Under the pieces are notes generated by a model. That model saw only the letters and a program-made list of their open reading frames with translations, made no database searches and was not told the DNA's origin. Made by a program: the position numbers and the translations under genes. Positions 35,442-44,655 of a DNA stretch of 64,000 nucleotides are shown here, one piece after another. Numbering within the stretch: the first letter of the stretch is position 1; each line of letters begins with the position of its first letter. Origin of the DNA: Bradyrhizobium sp. CB1015 (GTDB lineage: Bacteria; Pseudomonadota; Alphaproteobacteria; Rhizobiales; Xanthobacteraceae); NCBI RefSeq assembly GCF_025200925.1, contig NZ_CP104174.1:7564001-7628000 (forward strand), read 5' to 3'.

Positions 35442-36215
35442 CTAAGGCACCGGCGCCACCAGCCGCCGATAGAGGTGCCAGGTCGCATGCCCAAGCACCG
35501 GAAGCGTGACGATCAAGCCGAGAAAATACGGCAGCGCCGAGACGATCAGCAGCATCACGATCACGGCGGCCCAACCGATCATCGGCAGCGGGCTCGTCAC
35601 CACCGCGCGCACGCTCGTCACCATGGCCGTGACGAAATCAACCTCGCGATCGAGCAGCAGCGGGAACGACACCACGGTCAGCGAGAACAGGATCAGCGAC
35701 AGCACGGCACCGACCACATTGCCGATGGCAAGGAACAGCAGGCCCTCGCTGGTCGTCAGCACCACCGTCATGAACTCCTGCAAGCTCGAGAACGAGGCCT
35801 TGAGGCCGAGCAGCAGCGCGATCAGGAGCCGCACCTGATACATCCAGACCACGAACATGAACAACGTCACGAACGCCATCCAGCCGATCTCGCTGCGCGA
35901 GCGGATCGCGGACCAGATCGCACCGAACGAGACCGGCTCGCCGCGCTCGCGGCGCCGGCTGACTTCGTAAAGGCCGATCGCAACGAACGGCCCGATCAGC
36001 GCAAAACCTGCAGCGAGCGGATAGACCAGATAGACCATGCCGAAGGCGGTGAGACAGAGCATGATGACGATGCCGCCGGCGGCGTAGAGCGCGCCGAAGC
36101 AAAGACCATAGAGAGGCAGCGCCTGGAAATCGCGCAGGCCCTCGACCAGCGCCTCGGCGATGTCGGCCGCCGCCACGGGACGCACCACCGGATCGACCTT
36201 GCCCGAGATGGACAT
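35442..36215 (-). CDS. DUF2189 integral membrane protein
   Basis: A 257-residue protein with six hydrophobic helices from about residue 35 to the end and a soluble N terminus with Arg-Pro-Val-Ala-Ala-Ala-Asp-Ile-Ala-Glu-Ala-Leu. The pattern fits DUF2189, a family of unknown function with homologues annotated as possible cytochrome-c-oxidase-associated proteins. The start at 36215 has GGAGG 7 bases upstream; the frame is open to 36449 but the extension is not protein-like. It is divergent from the sensor kinase. Confidence 0.85.
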   Translation of the reverse strand: MSISGKVDPVVRPVAAADIAEALVEGLRDFQALPLYGLCFGALYAAGGIVIMLCLTAFGMVYLVYPLAAGFALIGPFVAIGLYEVSRRRERGEPVSFGAIWSAIRSRSEIGWMAFVTLFMFVVWMYQVRLLIALLLGLKASFSSLQEFMTVVLTTSEGLLFLAIGNVVGAVLSLILFSLTVVSFPLLLDREVDFVTAMVTSVRAVVTSPLPMIGWAAVIVMLLIVSALPYFLGLIVTLPVLGHATWHLYRRLVAPVP

Positions 36216-36455
36216 GAGCTCCCTCCGCAGATCGGCGCGATCTTCGTCGCGCGCATGCCGCGATATTAGCGCCGCTGCGTGGCGGCGCAACTTAAGGCCG
36301 GCCGGCGCGATGAGGAGCAGCGCCGCAACACTGCTCGCGCTCCGAAATCTTAAGCCTTTCGCGCGATTTTCGCGCGGACGGCTATGGACGGGGCAGAAGA
36401 TCGTGCCGCAAATTGTACCTCCGAGCACCCTCGCCCGAGAGCGGATCACCCACCG

Positions 36456-38681
36456 ATGAGCCTGCGTACCCGGTTACTGATCCTCGTCATCGCGGCCATG
36501 CTCGTCCCGGCCATTCTGGTCGGGCTGCGCTTCGTGCAGAACCGGGCCAGCGAGATCGACGCGGCGCTGGCCAATCTCGCCGCATCCGCCGACGACATCG
36601 CCAGCGATCTCGGGGAGAAGATCCAGGGCACCGCGCAACTTCATTACGGGCTCGCCCGTGCCCGCGACCTCGACACGCGCGACAAGGCGGCATGCTCGGC
36701 GTTTCTGTCGGATGTCCGCGAAGAATATCCGCAGTTCACGGGTATCCTGACCATCGATCCCGACGGCAGGCTGTTCTGTGACTCGCTGCGGACCAACCGC
36801 ACGCTCGACCTGAACGACCGCGGCTATTTCAAAGAGGTCAAGAATCTTCACGGCGGCGTCGCGGTGGAGCCGGTGTTCGGCCGCCTCACCGGGCTGTCGC
36901 TGCAGATCGCCTATCCTGTACGCTCGGAGGCGGGCGCGCTGAAATTCGTGCTGCTTGCGTCCTTCAACCTGAAAAAATTCGCGGAATTTCACGACAAGCG
37001 GCTGCTCTCCGAGAAGGACATCCTGCTCGTCGACGCCAACGGCACGGTCCTGGCCGCCCCCAAAAGTGGCGGCTGGAGCGTACCCGTCGGCGGATCCATT
37101 GCGGGCTCCGACCTGTTCCACTTCGCGGCAGGGTCCGATGGCGAGCCATTTCGGGAGATTACCGATCGCGGGGGGCGCACGCAGATCTGGGCCGTTGCCC
37201 GCTCGCCCTCGATCCGCAAGGCCGGCCTCACCATCCTGGTCGGGCGATCCAAGGACGGGCTGGTCGCGGCAGCGAACCGCCGGCTTTACGAGGACATGGC
37301 GATTCTGGCGGTGGCCTCGCTGCTGCTCCTCGCCGGCCTCTGGATCCTCACGACCGTGAGCATCGGACGACAGGTCGGACGGCTCGCCGCCATGGCGAAG
37401 AGCCTCGGGCGCGGCGACCTCAGCGCGCGCATTCCGGAGCCCCACCCGGGCGGGGAGCTCGGCGGATTGATGACCCTGCTCAACAGCACGGCCGAATCGC
37501 TCGAGCAGCAGCGCGCCGCCATCGCGGATCTCAGCCACAAGCTCAGCCAGTCCCAGAAGATGGAAGCCATGGGCCAGCTCACGGGCGGCGTGGCACACGA
37601 TTTCAACAACCTCCTGACCGTCATTCTCGGCAATTCCGAGCACCTCGCCGACAGGCTTGCGGGCAACAAGGAATTGCAACGGATCGCCGACGACATTGCC
37701 ACCGCCGCCGAACGCGGGTCTGACCTGACGCGGAGCCTGCTCGCCTTCGCGCGCAAGCAGCCGCTGCGGCCTCGCGAGATCGACATCGCCGAGCAGGTCA
37801 CCGGCATGAAGCAGCTTCTGCAGCGGACCCTGGGTGAGCACATTGAATCCAGCTTCACGCTCGCGCCGGATCTCTGGCGCGCCAGCGTCGATCCAGGCCA
37901 ATTGGCGACGGCCGTGCTCAACCTCGTGCTCAACGCGCGCGATGCGATGCCTGACGGCGGCAAGCTGACGGTCGAGGTGCGCAACACATCGCTTGGTGAA
38001 TCCGACCTCGATGTCAATGGCGAGCCGCGGCCCGGCGACTACGTCATGCTGGCTGTGAAGGATACCGGGTCCGGCATGAACAGCGAGGTGTTGGGGCGCG
38101 CGTTCGAGCCGTTCTTCACCACCAAGGAGGTCGGCAAGGGGACCGGTCTTGGCCTCAGCATGGTCTACGGGTTTGCGCAACAATCCGGCGGACTTGTGCA
38201 GATGCAGTCCGAACCGGGTCAAGGCAGCGTGGTCAGGCTGTTCTTTCCTCGCCTCGCGACGTCGCCGAACGAGGAGCCGCCACCGGCCGCGCCTGGCGCC
38301 GCACTGGAGGGACGCGAGACTGTCCTCGTCGTCGAGGACGACGGCATGGTGCGCGCCTACGTCGAGAACGAGCTGAAGGCGCTCGGCTACCGCGTCATCA
38401 CGACGTCGAACGGACCCGCGGCGCTCGACGTGCTGCGCCGGTCCGGGGACATCCAGCTGCTGTTCACCGACGTCGTGATGCCCGGCGGCATGTTCGGGCC
38501 GGAGCTGGCGAGACAGGCCGTTCAACTGCGGCCCGGCCTCAAGGTGCTCTTCACTTCCGGATACAGCCAGGATCCGGTCAAGACGCCCGACGGGATCGAC
38601 GCGCGCATTCTGACCAAGCCGTTCCGAAGGCAGGATCTTGCCGCAATGCTGCGGTCCGCCCTGTCGGAGCCGCCCCGGTAG
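36456..38681 (+). CDS. Hybrid sensor histidine kinase with periplasmic Cache domain and receiver
   Basis: A 741-residue protein. Helix 1 (residues about 6-26) and helix 2 (about 282-302) bracket a periplasmic double-Cache-like domain, followed by HAMP (about 303-355), HisKA with phospho-acceptor His381 in Gly-Val-Ala-His-Asp-Phe-Asn-Asn, and HATPase with Asn-Ala-Arg-Asp-Ala-Met and Gly-Thr-Gly-Leu-Gly-Leu. A C-terminal receiver carries Asp672 in Phe-Thr-Asp-Val-Val-Met-Pro. The signal is unknown. No response regulator is adjacent, so phosphotransfer to a distant partner or autoregulation by the receiver is likely. Confidence 0.92.
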   Translation: MSLRTRLLILVIAAMLVPAILVGLRFVQNRASEIDAALANLAASADDIASDLGEKIQGTAQLHYGLARARDLDTRDKAACSAFLSDVREEYPQFTGILTIDPDGRLFCDSLRTNRTLDLNDRGYFKEVKNLHGGVAVEPVFGRLTGLSLQIAYPVRSEAGALKFVLLASFNLKKFAEFHDKRLLSEKDILLVDANGTVLAAPKSGGWSVPVGGSIAGSDLFHFAAGSDGEPFREITDRGGRTQIWAVARSPSIRKAGLTILVGRSKDGLVAAANRRLYEDMAILAVASLLLLAGLWILTTVSIGRQVGRLAAMAKSLGRGDLSARIPEPHPGGELGGLMTLLNSTAESLEQQRAAIADLSHKLSQSQKMEAMGQLTGGVAHDFNNLLTVILGNSEHLADRLAGNKELQRIADDIATAAERGSDLTRSLLAFARKQPLRPREIDIAEQVTGMKQLLQRTLGEHIESSFTLAPDLWRASVDPGQLATAVLNLVLNARDAMPDGGKLTVEVRNTSLGESDLDVNGEPRPGDYVMLAVKDTGSGMNSEVLGRAFEPFFTTKEVGKGTGLGLSMVYGFAQQSGGLVQMQSEPGQGSVVRLFFPRLATSPNEEPPPAAPGAALEGRETVLVVEDDGMVRAYVENELKALGYRVITTSNGPAALDVLRRSGDIQLLFTDVVMPGGMFGPELARQAVQLRPGLKVLFTSGYSQDPVKTPDGIDARILTKPFRRQDLAAMLRSALSEPPR

Positions 38682-38682
38682 A

Positions 38683-39126
38683 TCAGGACGCGATCGTGAG
38701 CTGCAGCGCCACTGCGAGATTGGCCGCGAAGAGCGCCGCATCGATGACGAAGATCCGGAGCATCGGACCCTTCAACACCGGCCAATAGGCCACCCCTACG
38801 CGACCGCCGCGCATCAGCACCGGAACGTTGTAGGCGAACTGGCTGAAATGGCAGGCAGCAAAGAACAGAAACAGCGCGAGCTGCGCTTCGACCGGTTGAA
38901 AGAAGGACGGGCGGACGGCCAGGAGATAGAGCGACAACAGCCCGATCGGCAGATTCATGCCGCCGAGGAAAGCGACGCTCGCCGCGAGGGTCGGCGCGAT
39001 CGGATTGCTGCGCTCCTCCCGCGGCAGCAGGATCTTCAACGTGTTGGTTTGCGCGATGCTGAACTGGATGAACGCGCCCACGAACCAGAGCGTGTTGAGG
39101 AGCAGCACGATATCCGAAAATCGCAT
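38683..39126 (-). CDS. Four-helix membrane protein of unknown function
   Basis: A 147-residue protein with about four hydrophobic helices (residues 5-27, 45-68, 80-98, 125-145). I do not recognise the family. Its start lies 2 bases after the SnoaL-like stop on the same strand, so the two genes are co-translated, and both sit downstream of marR. Convergent with the histidine kinase, with stop codons adjacent. Confidence 0.75.
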   Translation of the reverse strand: MRFSDIVLLLNTLWFVGAFIQFSIAQTNTLKILLPREERSNPIAPTLAASVAFLGGMNLPIGLLSLYLLAVRPSFFQPVEAQLALFLFFAACHFSQFAYNVPVLMRGGRVGVAYWPVLKGPMLRIFVIDAALFAANLAVALQLTIAS

Positions 39127-39128
39127 GG

Positions 39129-39482
39129 CTATTTCCCGTAGAAGGCTTCGCTGCGCACCACACGGCCCGCATCGTCGAAGTCCATGAATTCGCTGGCGCG
39201 CGTATCGCCCAATTGCCACCACACCGTTAGTCGCGCGATCGCATCGTCCCAGCTCCAGTCCAGGATCTTCAGGTCGGCACTTTCGATGTGGCCATAAGCT
39301 TTCCGCCAGTAGCCGCGGATGTTCTCGGCGCCGGTGACGGTCGGAGACCCCGTCAGGGTGAGCGCGAGCGGGCTGCGCATCTGCGCATCGTCGGCGAAAT
39401 GGGCGACGACCGCGTCGATGTCTACTTTGCACCAGTTCGCGCACCATGCCGCGACAAAGCTTGCGGCGGCCGCGCGGTTCAT
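39129..39482 (-). CDS. SnoaL/NTF2-like domain protein
   Basis: A 117-residue NTF2-fold protein: an N-terminal helix pair with Trp-Cys-Ala-Asn-Trp-Cys-Lys, Val-Ala-His-Phe-Ala-Asp-Asp-Ala, then curved sheet strands Leu-Lys-Ile-Leu-Asp-Trp-Ser-Trp. Family members are cyclases, isomerases or plain binding proteins, so the role is open. The start at 39482 fits the domain boundary. A 15-bp palindrome just upstream of this gene suggests control by the MarR protein encoded before it. Confidence 0.82.
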   Translation of the reverse strand: MNRAAAASFVAAWCANWCKVDIDAVVAHFADDAQMRSPLALTLTGSPTVTGAENIRGYWRKAYGHIESADLKILDWSWDDAIARLTVWWQLGDTRASEFMDFDDAGRVVRSEAFYGK

Positions 39483-39554
39483 TGCCTGTCCGCTCACGAC
39501 ACGGATCCTCCCCCTTGGCTTGTGGCCGGGAAGGTGGCAAAGCGCGCGCGTCAT

Positions 39555-39569
39555 GTCAACTATGTTGAC
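39555..39569 (-). promoter_or_regulatory. Palindromic MarR-type operator
   Basis: GTCAAC-tat-GTTGAC is a perfect 6-3-6 palindrome in the 100-base gap between marR and the SnoaL-like gene, on the promoter side of the latter. Size and symmetry fit a MarR dimer site; the direct link is inferred from position. Confidence 0.5.
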
Positions 39570-39582
39570 TTGAGATTTTCGG

Positions 39583-40050
39583 TCAGTTGCTGTCGGCGAT
39601 CGCCTCCATCACGCCGATCCATCCCGCCGCACCGCTCGCCCCGGCGCGCGCGAACGCTTCGCGCAGGACCTGGCGCTCGTGGTCCGAGGCCCGTTGCTCG
39701 ATGCGCCGCCCCGCTTCCGTCAGGCGCAGCAATTTCGAGCGGTGCTGCTCCGGCGCGCGCTTTGAGGTCAGGAGCTTGCGCTCCAGCAGCAGATTGAGCG
39801 GCCGGCTCAAGGCCTGTTTGGAAATGCCGAGAATCTCGATCAGCGCGCCGATGGCGATGTCGGGCCGGCGTGCCACCACGTAGAGGATGCGCTGATGCGG
39901 ACGCGACAGGCCCTGCTTGGCCAGATATGCGTCGGCTTCGAGCGTCATGCCGCGCCAGCCGTAATACATCAGCTCCAGCGCCGCATCGAGCTCGTGCAGC
40001 TTTGCAAGCGAGGCGCGGTGAAGGCCCGCGGCTGGAGACGTCTTTGCCAT
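39583..40050 (-). CDS. MarR-family transcriptional regulator
   Basis: A 155-residue winged-helix regulator with the MarR order: dimerisation helices, HTH containing Ile-Leu-Gly-Ile-Ser-Lys-Gln-Ala-Leu-Ser-Arg, and wing with Lys-Arg-Ala-Pro-Glu-Gln-His-Arg-Ser-Lys. The N-terminal Leu-Glu-Leu-Met-Tyr-Tyr-Gly-Trp-Arg-Gly and Gly-Leu-Ser-Arg-Pro-His-Gln-Arg-Ile-Leu segments define a subgroup common in proteobacteria. It precedes the SnoaL/membrane protein pair, which it probably regulates. The ligand is unknown. Confidence 0.88.
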   Translation of the reverse strand: MAKTSPAAGLHRASLAKLHELDAALELMYYGWRGMTLEADAYLAKQGLSRPHQRILYVVARRPDIAIGALIEILGISKQALSRPLNLLLERKLLTSKRAPEQHRSKLLRLTEAGRRIEQRASDHERQVLREAFARAGASGAAGWIGVMEAIADSN

Positions 40051-40076
40051 GGTCGGAAGCTAGCCCTTATAAGAAG

Positions 40077-41687
40077 TCAGCCTTTGGCCCGCAGCTCGCG
40101 GCGCAGCACCTTGCCGGTCGCCGTCATCGGCAGCGTCTCGACGAACTCGACGAAGCGCGGATATTCGTGCGCGGCGAGCTGCACCTTGACGAACTCCTGG
40201 ATCTCGCGCGCGAGCGCGTCACTGCCGGTAAAGCCCGGACGCAGCACGATCCAGGCCTTGATCGATTCGGTGCGGATCGGATCGGGAATGCCGACCACCG
40301 CGGCCATTGCCACCGACGGATGTTTCATCAGCGTGTGCTCGATCTCGGAGGGGCCGACGCGATAGCCGGCGGTGGTGATGACGTCGTCCTCGCGACTGAC
40401 GTACCAGAAATAGCCGTCCTCGTCCTCGACGCCGAGATCGCCGGTGAGCAGGAAGCCGCCGGCATATTTCTTCGCCGTCGCCTCCGGGTTGCGCCAATAT
40501 TCGAGCATGGTGACAGGGCATGGCTGGCGCACGCCGATGATGCCGCGCTGACCACGCGGCAATTCCTCGCCCTTGTCGTTGACGATGCGGACATCGAAGC
40601 CCGGCGTCGCCTTGCCCATCGAACCCGGGCGGATCGGAAACAGGTTGGAGTTGCTGCCGATCACGAGATTGCACTCGGTCTGGCCGAACACCTCATGTGC
40701 GTCGATACCGAACGTCTCGCGCACCCAGCCGAGCAATTCGCCGCCGAGCGATTCCCCGCCCGTAAAAATGCTGCGCAGCTTGACGCCCGCGTGCTTCACG
40801 CCGGCCTGCCGCATCAGCTTCAGCGCGGTCGGCGGCAGGAAGACGTTACGCACGCCAAGGTCCGCCATCATCTGCATCGCCGCCTGCGGCTCGAATTTTC
40901 GCGCGCGATGGCCGACCAGAGGAATGCCGTGGTACCAGAACGCAAGCAAGCCGTTGATGAGCCCGCCGATCCAGGCCCAGTCCGCCGGCGTCCACATGAG
41001 ATCGCCGGGCTTGGGTAAGAAGTTGTGGCACATCTCCACGTTCGGCAGATGGCCGAGCACGACACGATGCGCATGCAGCGCGCCCTTCGGGTTACCCGTC
41101 GTGCCCGAGGTGTAGATGATCAGCGCGGGATCGTCGGCCGAGGTATCGATCCGCGCGAAGTCGGGCGAAGCGGCCTTCACCGCATCCCAGAACGATGTCG
41201 TGCCGGCGGGGGCGCGCGCGCCAACGATGTAGACGTTCCTCAGCTCCGGCAGGCGGTCGCGGATCTTCGACAGCTTTTCCCAGCCGCCCTCGTCGGTGAC
41301 GATCGCCTTGGCCTGCGAATTCGACAGACGGAATTCCAGCGCGTCCTCGCCGAACAGGGCGAACAGCGGGATCGAGATCATGGCGGAGCGAAACGCCGCC
41401 ATGTGCACGATCGGCAATTCCAGCGACTGCGACAGGAACACCGCGACGCGGTCGCCGCGGACGAGCCCGACCGCCTTCAGCACATTGGCGAAGCGGCGCG
41501 ACATCTCCGCGACCTCGTCGAAGGAGGTGTGGCTGGTGGCGCCGGCCTCGTCGACATAGATCAGCGCGAGCCGGCCGGTGCCGTCGGCATGGCGATCGCA
41601 GCACGCCTCCGCCATGTTGAAGCGCGCAGGGATGTCCCAACGGAAATTGCGGACGAGCTCGTCGTAGGTTGCGGCTTCGGTGAGCAT
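40077..41687 (-). CDS. Acyl-CoA synthetase (AMP-forming)
   Basis: A 536-residue ANL-superfamily enzyme. The phosphate loop Tyr-Thr-Ser-Gly-Thr-Thr-Gly-Asn-Pro-Lys-Gly is intact, followed by the Gly-Gln-Thr-Glu motif, Thr-Gly-Asp-Leu and the C-terminal catalytic Lys in Ala-Thr-Gly-Lys-Val-Leu-Arg. The subgroup resembles medium-chain or benzoate/acetoacetate-type synthetases (AcsM-like); the substrate is not determined. The start at 41687 is preferred because the upstream Met at 41741 lies inside a repeat element. No linked beta-oxidation genes. Confidence 0.9.
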   Translation of the reverse strand: MLTEAATYDELVRNFRWDIPARFNMAEACCDRHADGTGRLALIYVDEAGATSHTSFDEVAEMSRRFANVLKAVGLVRGDRVAVFLSQSLELPIVHMAAFRSAMISIPLFALFGEDALEFRLSNSQAKAIVTDEGGWEKLSKIRDRLPELRNVYIVGARAPAGTTSFWDAVKAASPDFARIDTSADDPALIIYTSGTTGNPKGALHAHRVVLGHLPNVEMCHNFLPKPGDLMWTPADWAWIGGLINGLLAFWYHGIPLVGHRARKFEPQAAMQMMADLGVRNVFLPPTALKLMRQAGVKHAGVKLRSIFTGGESLGGELLGWVRETFGIDAHEVFGQTECNLVIGSNSNLFPIRPGSMGKATPGFDVRIVNDKGEELPRGQRGIIGVRQPCPVTMLEYWRNPEATAKKYAGGFLLTGDLGVEDEDGYFWYVSREDDVITTAGYRVGPSEIEHTLMKHPSVAMAAVVGIPDPIRTESIKAWIVLRPGFTGSDALAREIQEFVKVQLAAHEYPRFVEFVETLPMTATGKVLRRELRAKG

Positions 41688-41712
41688 GGGCTTGGTCGTT
41701 TCCACCAGTTTC

Positions 41713-41896
41713 AGCGTCATGGCCGGACTTGTTCCGGCCATCCACGTTTTTCTTGCTTCATTGCCAGTTTAGAGCCGTGGATGCCCGGGACAAGCCCGGG
41801 CATGCGATGCAGCGTCATTCCGGGGCGGTCCGCAGGACCGAACCCGGAATCTCGAGATTCCGGGCTCGACGCTGACGCCTCGCCCCGGAATGACAG
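41713..41896. repeat. Two adjacent intergenic inverted-repeat elements
   Basis: 41713-41810 is a CATGGCCGGACTTG ... GGGACAAGCCCGGGCATG element related to 21001. 41812-41896 is a different type, with GTCATTCCGGGGCG and CGCCCCGGAATGAC at the ends and CGGAATCTCGAGATTCCGGG in the middle. They form the whole gap between the acyl-CoA synthetase and epoxide hydrolase genes. Confidence 0.85.
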
Positions 41897-41904
41897 CGAG
41901 AGAG

Positions 41905-43041
41905 CTACCGCACCGTCGCAAAGAACTTCCTGACATCGCGCACGAACAGCTCCGGCTGCTCGAAGGCCGCGAAGTGACCACCTTTCTCCATCTCGCTCCA
42001 GTGGGTGATGCCGGGGAAGTTCGGCTCCATCCAGCGCCGCACCGGCGTGATGATCTCCTTCGGAAACACCGCGACGCCCGTCGGCACCTTCACCACCGGC
42101 GTGCTGCGACGCTTGCCAAAGCTCTCCCAATAGAGCCGCGCCGACGACGTTGCCGTCTGCGTCGCCCAATAGAGCATGACGTTGTCGAGCAGCTCGTCCT
42201 TGCTGAAGATGTTCTCGGGATGGCCATTGCAATCGGTCCAGGCCCAGAACTTTTCCAGGATCCAGGCCGCCTGGCCGCTCGGCGAATCCGTCAGGCCATA
42301 GCCCAGCGTCTGCGGCCGCGTCGATTGCTGCTTCGAGTAGCCGGAATCGAGATCGACATAATGCTTGAGGCCGGCGAGCGCGCGCTTCTCCTCTGGCGTC
42401 GGCTCGCCCTCGACCTTCGGCGCCGCGTTGAAGGCGAGCGTGATGTGGATGCCGGCGCAATGCTCAGCATCCTGCGCGCCGAGGGAGGTCGTCACCGCCG
42501 AGCCCCAGTCGCCGCCTTGCGCGCCGTAGCGCGCGTAGCCCAGGCGGTCCATCAGCTTGGCCCAGGTCGCGGCGATGCGATCGACGCCCCAGCCGGTGGT
42601 CCTTGGCTTGGCCGAGAAGCCGAAGCCCGGCAGCGAGGGGCAGATCACATGAAAGGCATCGGCGGGATTGCCGCCATGTGCGGCAGGATCGGTGAGCGGC
42701 GCGATCACTTTCTGGAACTCGACGATGGAGCCGGGCCAGCCATGGGTGATGATCAACGGCAGCGCTGACGGCTCCTTCGCGCGCGCATGAATGAAGTGGA
42801 TGTCGAGCGCGTCGATCTCGGTGGTGAACTGCGCGAAGCGATTGAGCTTTGCCTCGCGCGAGCGCCAGTCATACTCGTTGTCCCAATAGGTGCAGATCTC
42901 CTGGATCCATTTCAGCGGCGCGCCCTGGCTCCAGTCGTCGACCAGCTCGGCATCCGGCCAGCGCGTGCGGCCGAGGCGCGACTTCAGGTCGGCGAGGATG
43001 TCGTCACCGATGGCGATGCGAAATGGCTTGATGGCGGTCAT
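41905..43041 (-). CDS. Epoxide hydrolase (microsomal-type, EHN domain)
   Basis: A 378-residue alpha/beta hydrolase. The N-terminal EHN lid (residues about 5-110, Pro-Phe-Arg-Ile-Ala-Ile, Arg-Trp-Pro-Asp) precedes the hydrolase core with oxyanion His-Gly-Trp-Pro-Gly-Ser, nucleophile Asp in Gly-Gly-Asp-Trp-Gly-Ser and the late His in Gly-Gly-His-Phe-Ala. Family members open epoxides to diols, such as juvenile-hormone or styrene-oxide-type substrates; the native one is unknown. The gene stands alone between repeat elements. Confidence 0.9.
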   Translation of the reverse strand: MTAIKPFRIAIGDDILADLKSRLGRTRWPDAELVDDWSQGAPLKWIQEICTYWDNEYDWRSREAKLNRFAQFTTEIDALDIHFIHARAKEPSALPLIITHGWPGSIVEFQKVIAPLTDPAAHGGNPADAFHVICPSLPGFGFSAKPRTTGWGVDRIAATWAKLMDRLGYARYGAQGGDWGSAVTTSLGAQDAEHCAGIHITLAFNAAPKVEGEPTPEEKRALAGLKHYVDLDSGYSKQQSTRPQTLGYGLTDSPSGQAAWILEKFWAWTDCNGHPENIFSKDELLDNVMLYWATQTATSSARLYWESFGKRRSTPVVKVPTGVAVFPKEIITPVRRWMEPNFPGITHWSEMEKGGHFAAFEQPELFVRDVRKFFATVR

Positions 43042-43106
43042 CGGTTGCTCCCGATTTGTTTCTGCCGGGAGAGAGTAGACCGAACCGATGCGACATCAAA
43101 GGTGCC

Positions 43107-43288
43107 CATCCTCCCCTGGAGGGGGAGGATCGGTTCGCATAGAGCGAAGCGGCATGCGAACCGAGGTGGGGTGACAGTCTTTCCGGGGAAACGGTGCCCG
43201 AGTGGAGAGATCACCCCACCCCGCTCGCGCTACGCGCGATCGACCACGGGCGAGCTACGCTCGTCCCGGACCCCTCCAGGGAGGGTAA
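43107..43288. repeat. Intergenic inverted-repeat element (CCTCCCCTGGAGGGGGAGG type)
   Basis: Ends CATCCTCCCCTGGAGGGGGAG and CCCCTCCAGGGAGGGT, with GGTGGGGTGACAG and TCACCCCACCCCGC inside. It is the same family as 23344 and 58775, but with an insertion containing GGGCGAGCTACGCTCG in the right half. Confidence 0.85.
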
Positions 43289-43293
43289 GGACT

Positions 43294-43749
43294 CTAACCC
43301 GACAGCGCGGCCTTCACGAGACCAGACGCCTTACCAAAATCCATCTGTCCTGCGTACTTCGCGCGCAGCACGGCGATCACCTTGCCCATGTCCTTCATGC
43401 CGGCGGCGCCGGTCTCGGTGATCGCATCCGCGATCGCCTTCTTCACGTCGTCCTCCGACATCTGCTTTGGCAGGTACGCCGAGATCACCGCGATCTCCTC
43501 GCGCTCCTGCGCGGCAAGCTCGGCGCGGCCGCCCTTGTCGTAGAGCTCGACCGCCTCCTGGCGCTGCTTGATCATCTTCTGCAGCACCGCGAGGATGTCG
43601 GCGTCCGACAGCGGCGGCTTGCCGCTGCCGCGCGCGTCGATGTCGGCGTTCTTGATGGTCGAGTTGACCATGCGCAGCGTGGACAGCTTGCGCTCGTCCT
43701 TGGCCTTCATGGCCTCCTTGACCGCATTGTTGATGTCGTCGCGCAGCAT
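43294..43749 (-). CDS. GatB/YqeY domain protein
   Basis: A 151-residue stand-alone YqeY protein. It covers the whole GatB/YqeY domain: Leu-Arg-Asp-Asp-Ile-Asn at the start, Leu-Ser-Thr-Leu-Arg-Met-Val-Asn and the C-terminal Gly-Lys-Val-Ile-Ala-Val-Leu. The domain binds tRNA in GatB, and stand-alone members have an unclear role in tRNA metabolism. It is commonly found beside carA and dnaG in alphaproteobacteria; here carA is 900 bases away but dnaG lies 13 kb off. Confidence 0.9.
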   Translation of the reverse strand: MLRDDINNAVKEAMKAKDERKLSTLRMVNSTIKNADIDARGSGKPPLSDADILAVLQKMIKQRQEAVELYDKGGRAELAAQEREEIAVISAYLPKQMSEDDVKKAIADAITETGAAGMKDMGKVIAVLRAKYAGQMDFGKASGLVKAALSG

Positions 43750-43807
43750 GATCGTGATCCCTTCGATATAAACGCCTGATCTAGGCCGTTGGCGGCCGTT
43801 GCACAAC

Positions 43808-44509
43808 CTAACTCCCCAGCCATTCGGTGAGCGCCCGCACCGTCGCTCCCGGCTGTTCGGCTTGCGGCAGGTGTCCGCAGCGATCGAGGATCACGAGCCT
43901 CGCGCCAGCGATGCCCTCGGCCATTTCCTTCGAGAGCGCATTCGGGATGGTGTTGTCGGTATCGCCCGTCAGCACCAGCGCCGGGCACTTGATCGTCGCC
44001 AAGGTCGGCCGCGAATCCACGCGGGCGATGATCGCGGTCTGCTGCCGCAGATAGCCTTCGACGCCGACGTCCTCGTCCTGCGCATGCACGAGCTCGAGAA
44101 TGCCGGCATCGTCGCGCCGCGACGGATGCACGAGCTCCGGAAAACTCTCCTCGCGGACGGCGCGCAGCTCGCCGCGTCTGGCGCGCTCCATCTGGGCACG
44201 GCGCCGCGCGGTCGCCTCCGGCGTGTCAGGCCGCGCCTGCGTGTTGATCAGCGCGAGCTTTGTCACGCGCTCGCTGGCCTGGCGCATGAGCTCGAAGGCG
44301 ATGTAGCCACCCATGGAATGGCCGGCGAGCGCGAAGCGCGGCGGCGCCTCGGCGAGGATGCGGCGGGCGATCGCCGTCATGCTCTCGTCGCGGATGTGGT
44401 TGGCAATCATCACTGCGCCGAACCGCCAGAGCGCCGGGATGATCGGGCCATAGATCCGGGCTGAGGAGGCCAGCCCCGGAACCAGCACAATGGGGGTGGT
44501 CTGGTCCAT
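43808..44509 (-). CDS. Alpha/beta hydrolase
   Basis: A 233-residue alpha/beta hydrolase: Val-Pro-Gly-Leu near the N terminus, nucleophile elbow Gly-His-Ser-Met-Gly-Gly, an acid in Gly-Asp-Thr-Asp and His in Gly-His-Leu-Pro. It is a compact esterase or lactonase-like form with a short cap. The start at 44509 removes a 24-residue unlikely extension and leaves 146 bases to divergent carA. The substrate is unknown. Confidence 0.85.
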   Translation of the reverse strand: MDQTTPIVLVPGLASSARIYGPIIPALWRFGAVMIANHIRDESMTAIARRILAEAPPRFALAGHSMGGYIAFELMRQASERVTKLALINTQARPDTPEATARRRAQMERARRGELRAVREESFPELVHPSRRDDAGILELVHAQDEDVGVEGYLRQQTAIIARVDSRPTLATIKCPALVLTGDTDNTIPNALSKEMAEGIAGARLVILDRCGHLPQAEQPGATVRALTEWLGS

Positions 44510-44655
44510 TATTGCCTCGCAAGCCCAGGAAATTGCCGGAAATTGTTCAGCCGAGCTTAAGGGCGGGAGGAGGCCTGTCAAATATGCAAAAACGCATGTG
44601 AATCCAGCCTCTCCCGCTTTGACGGGCGCACGCGGGGGGCTTATGAAGCGGGCTC

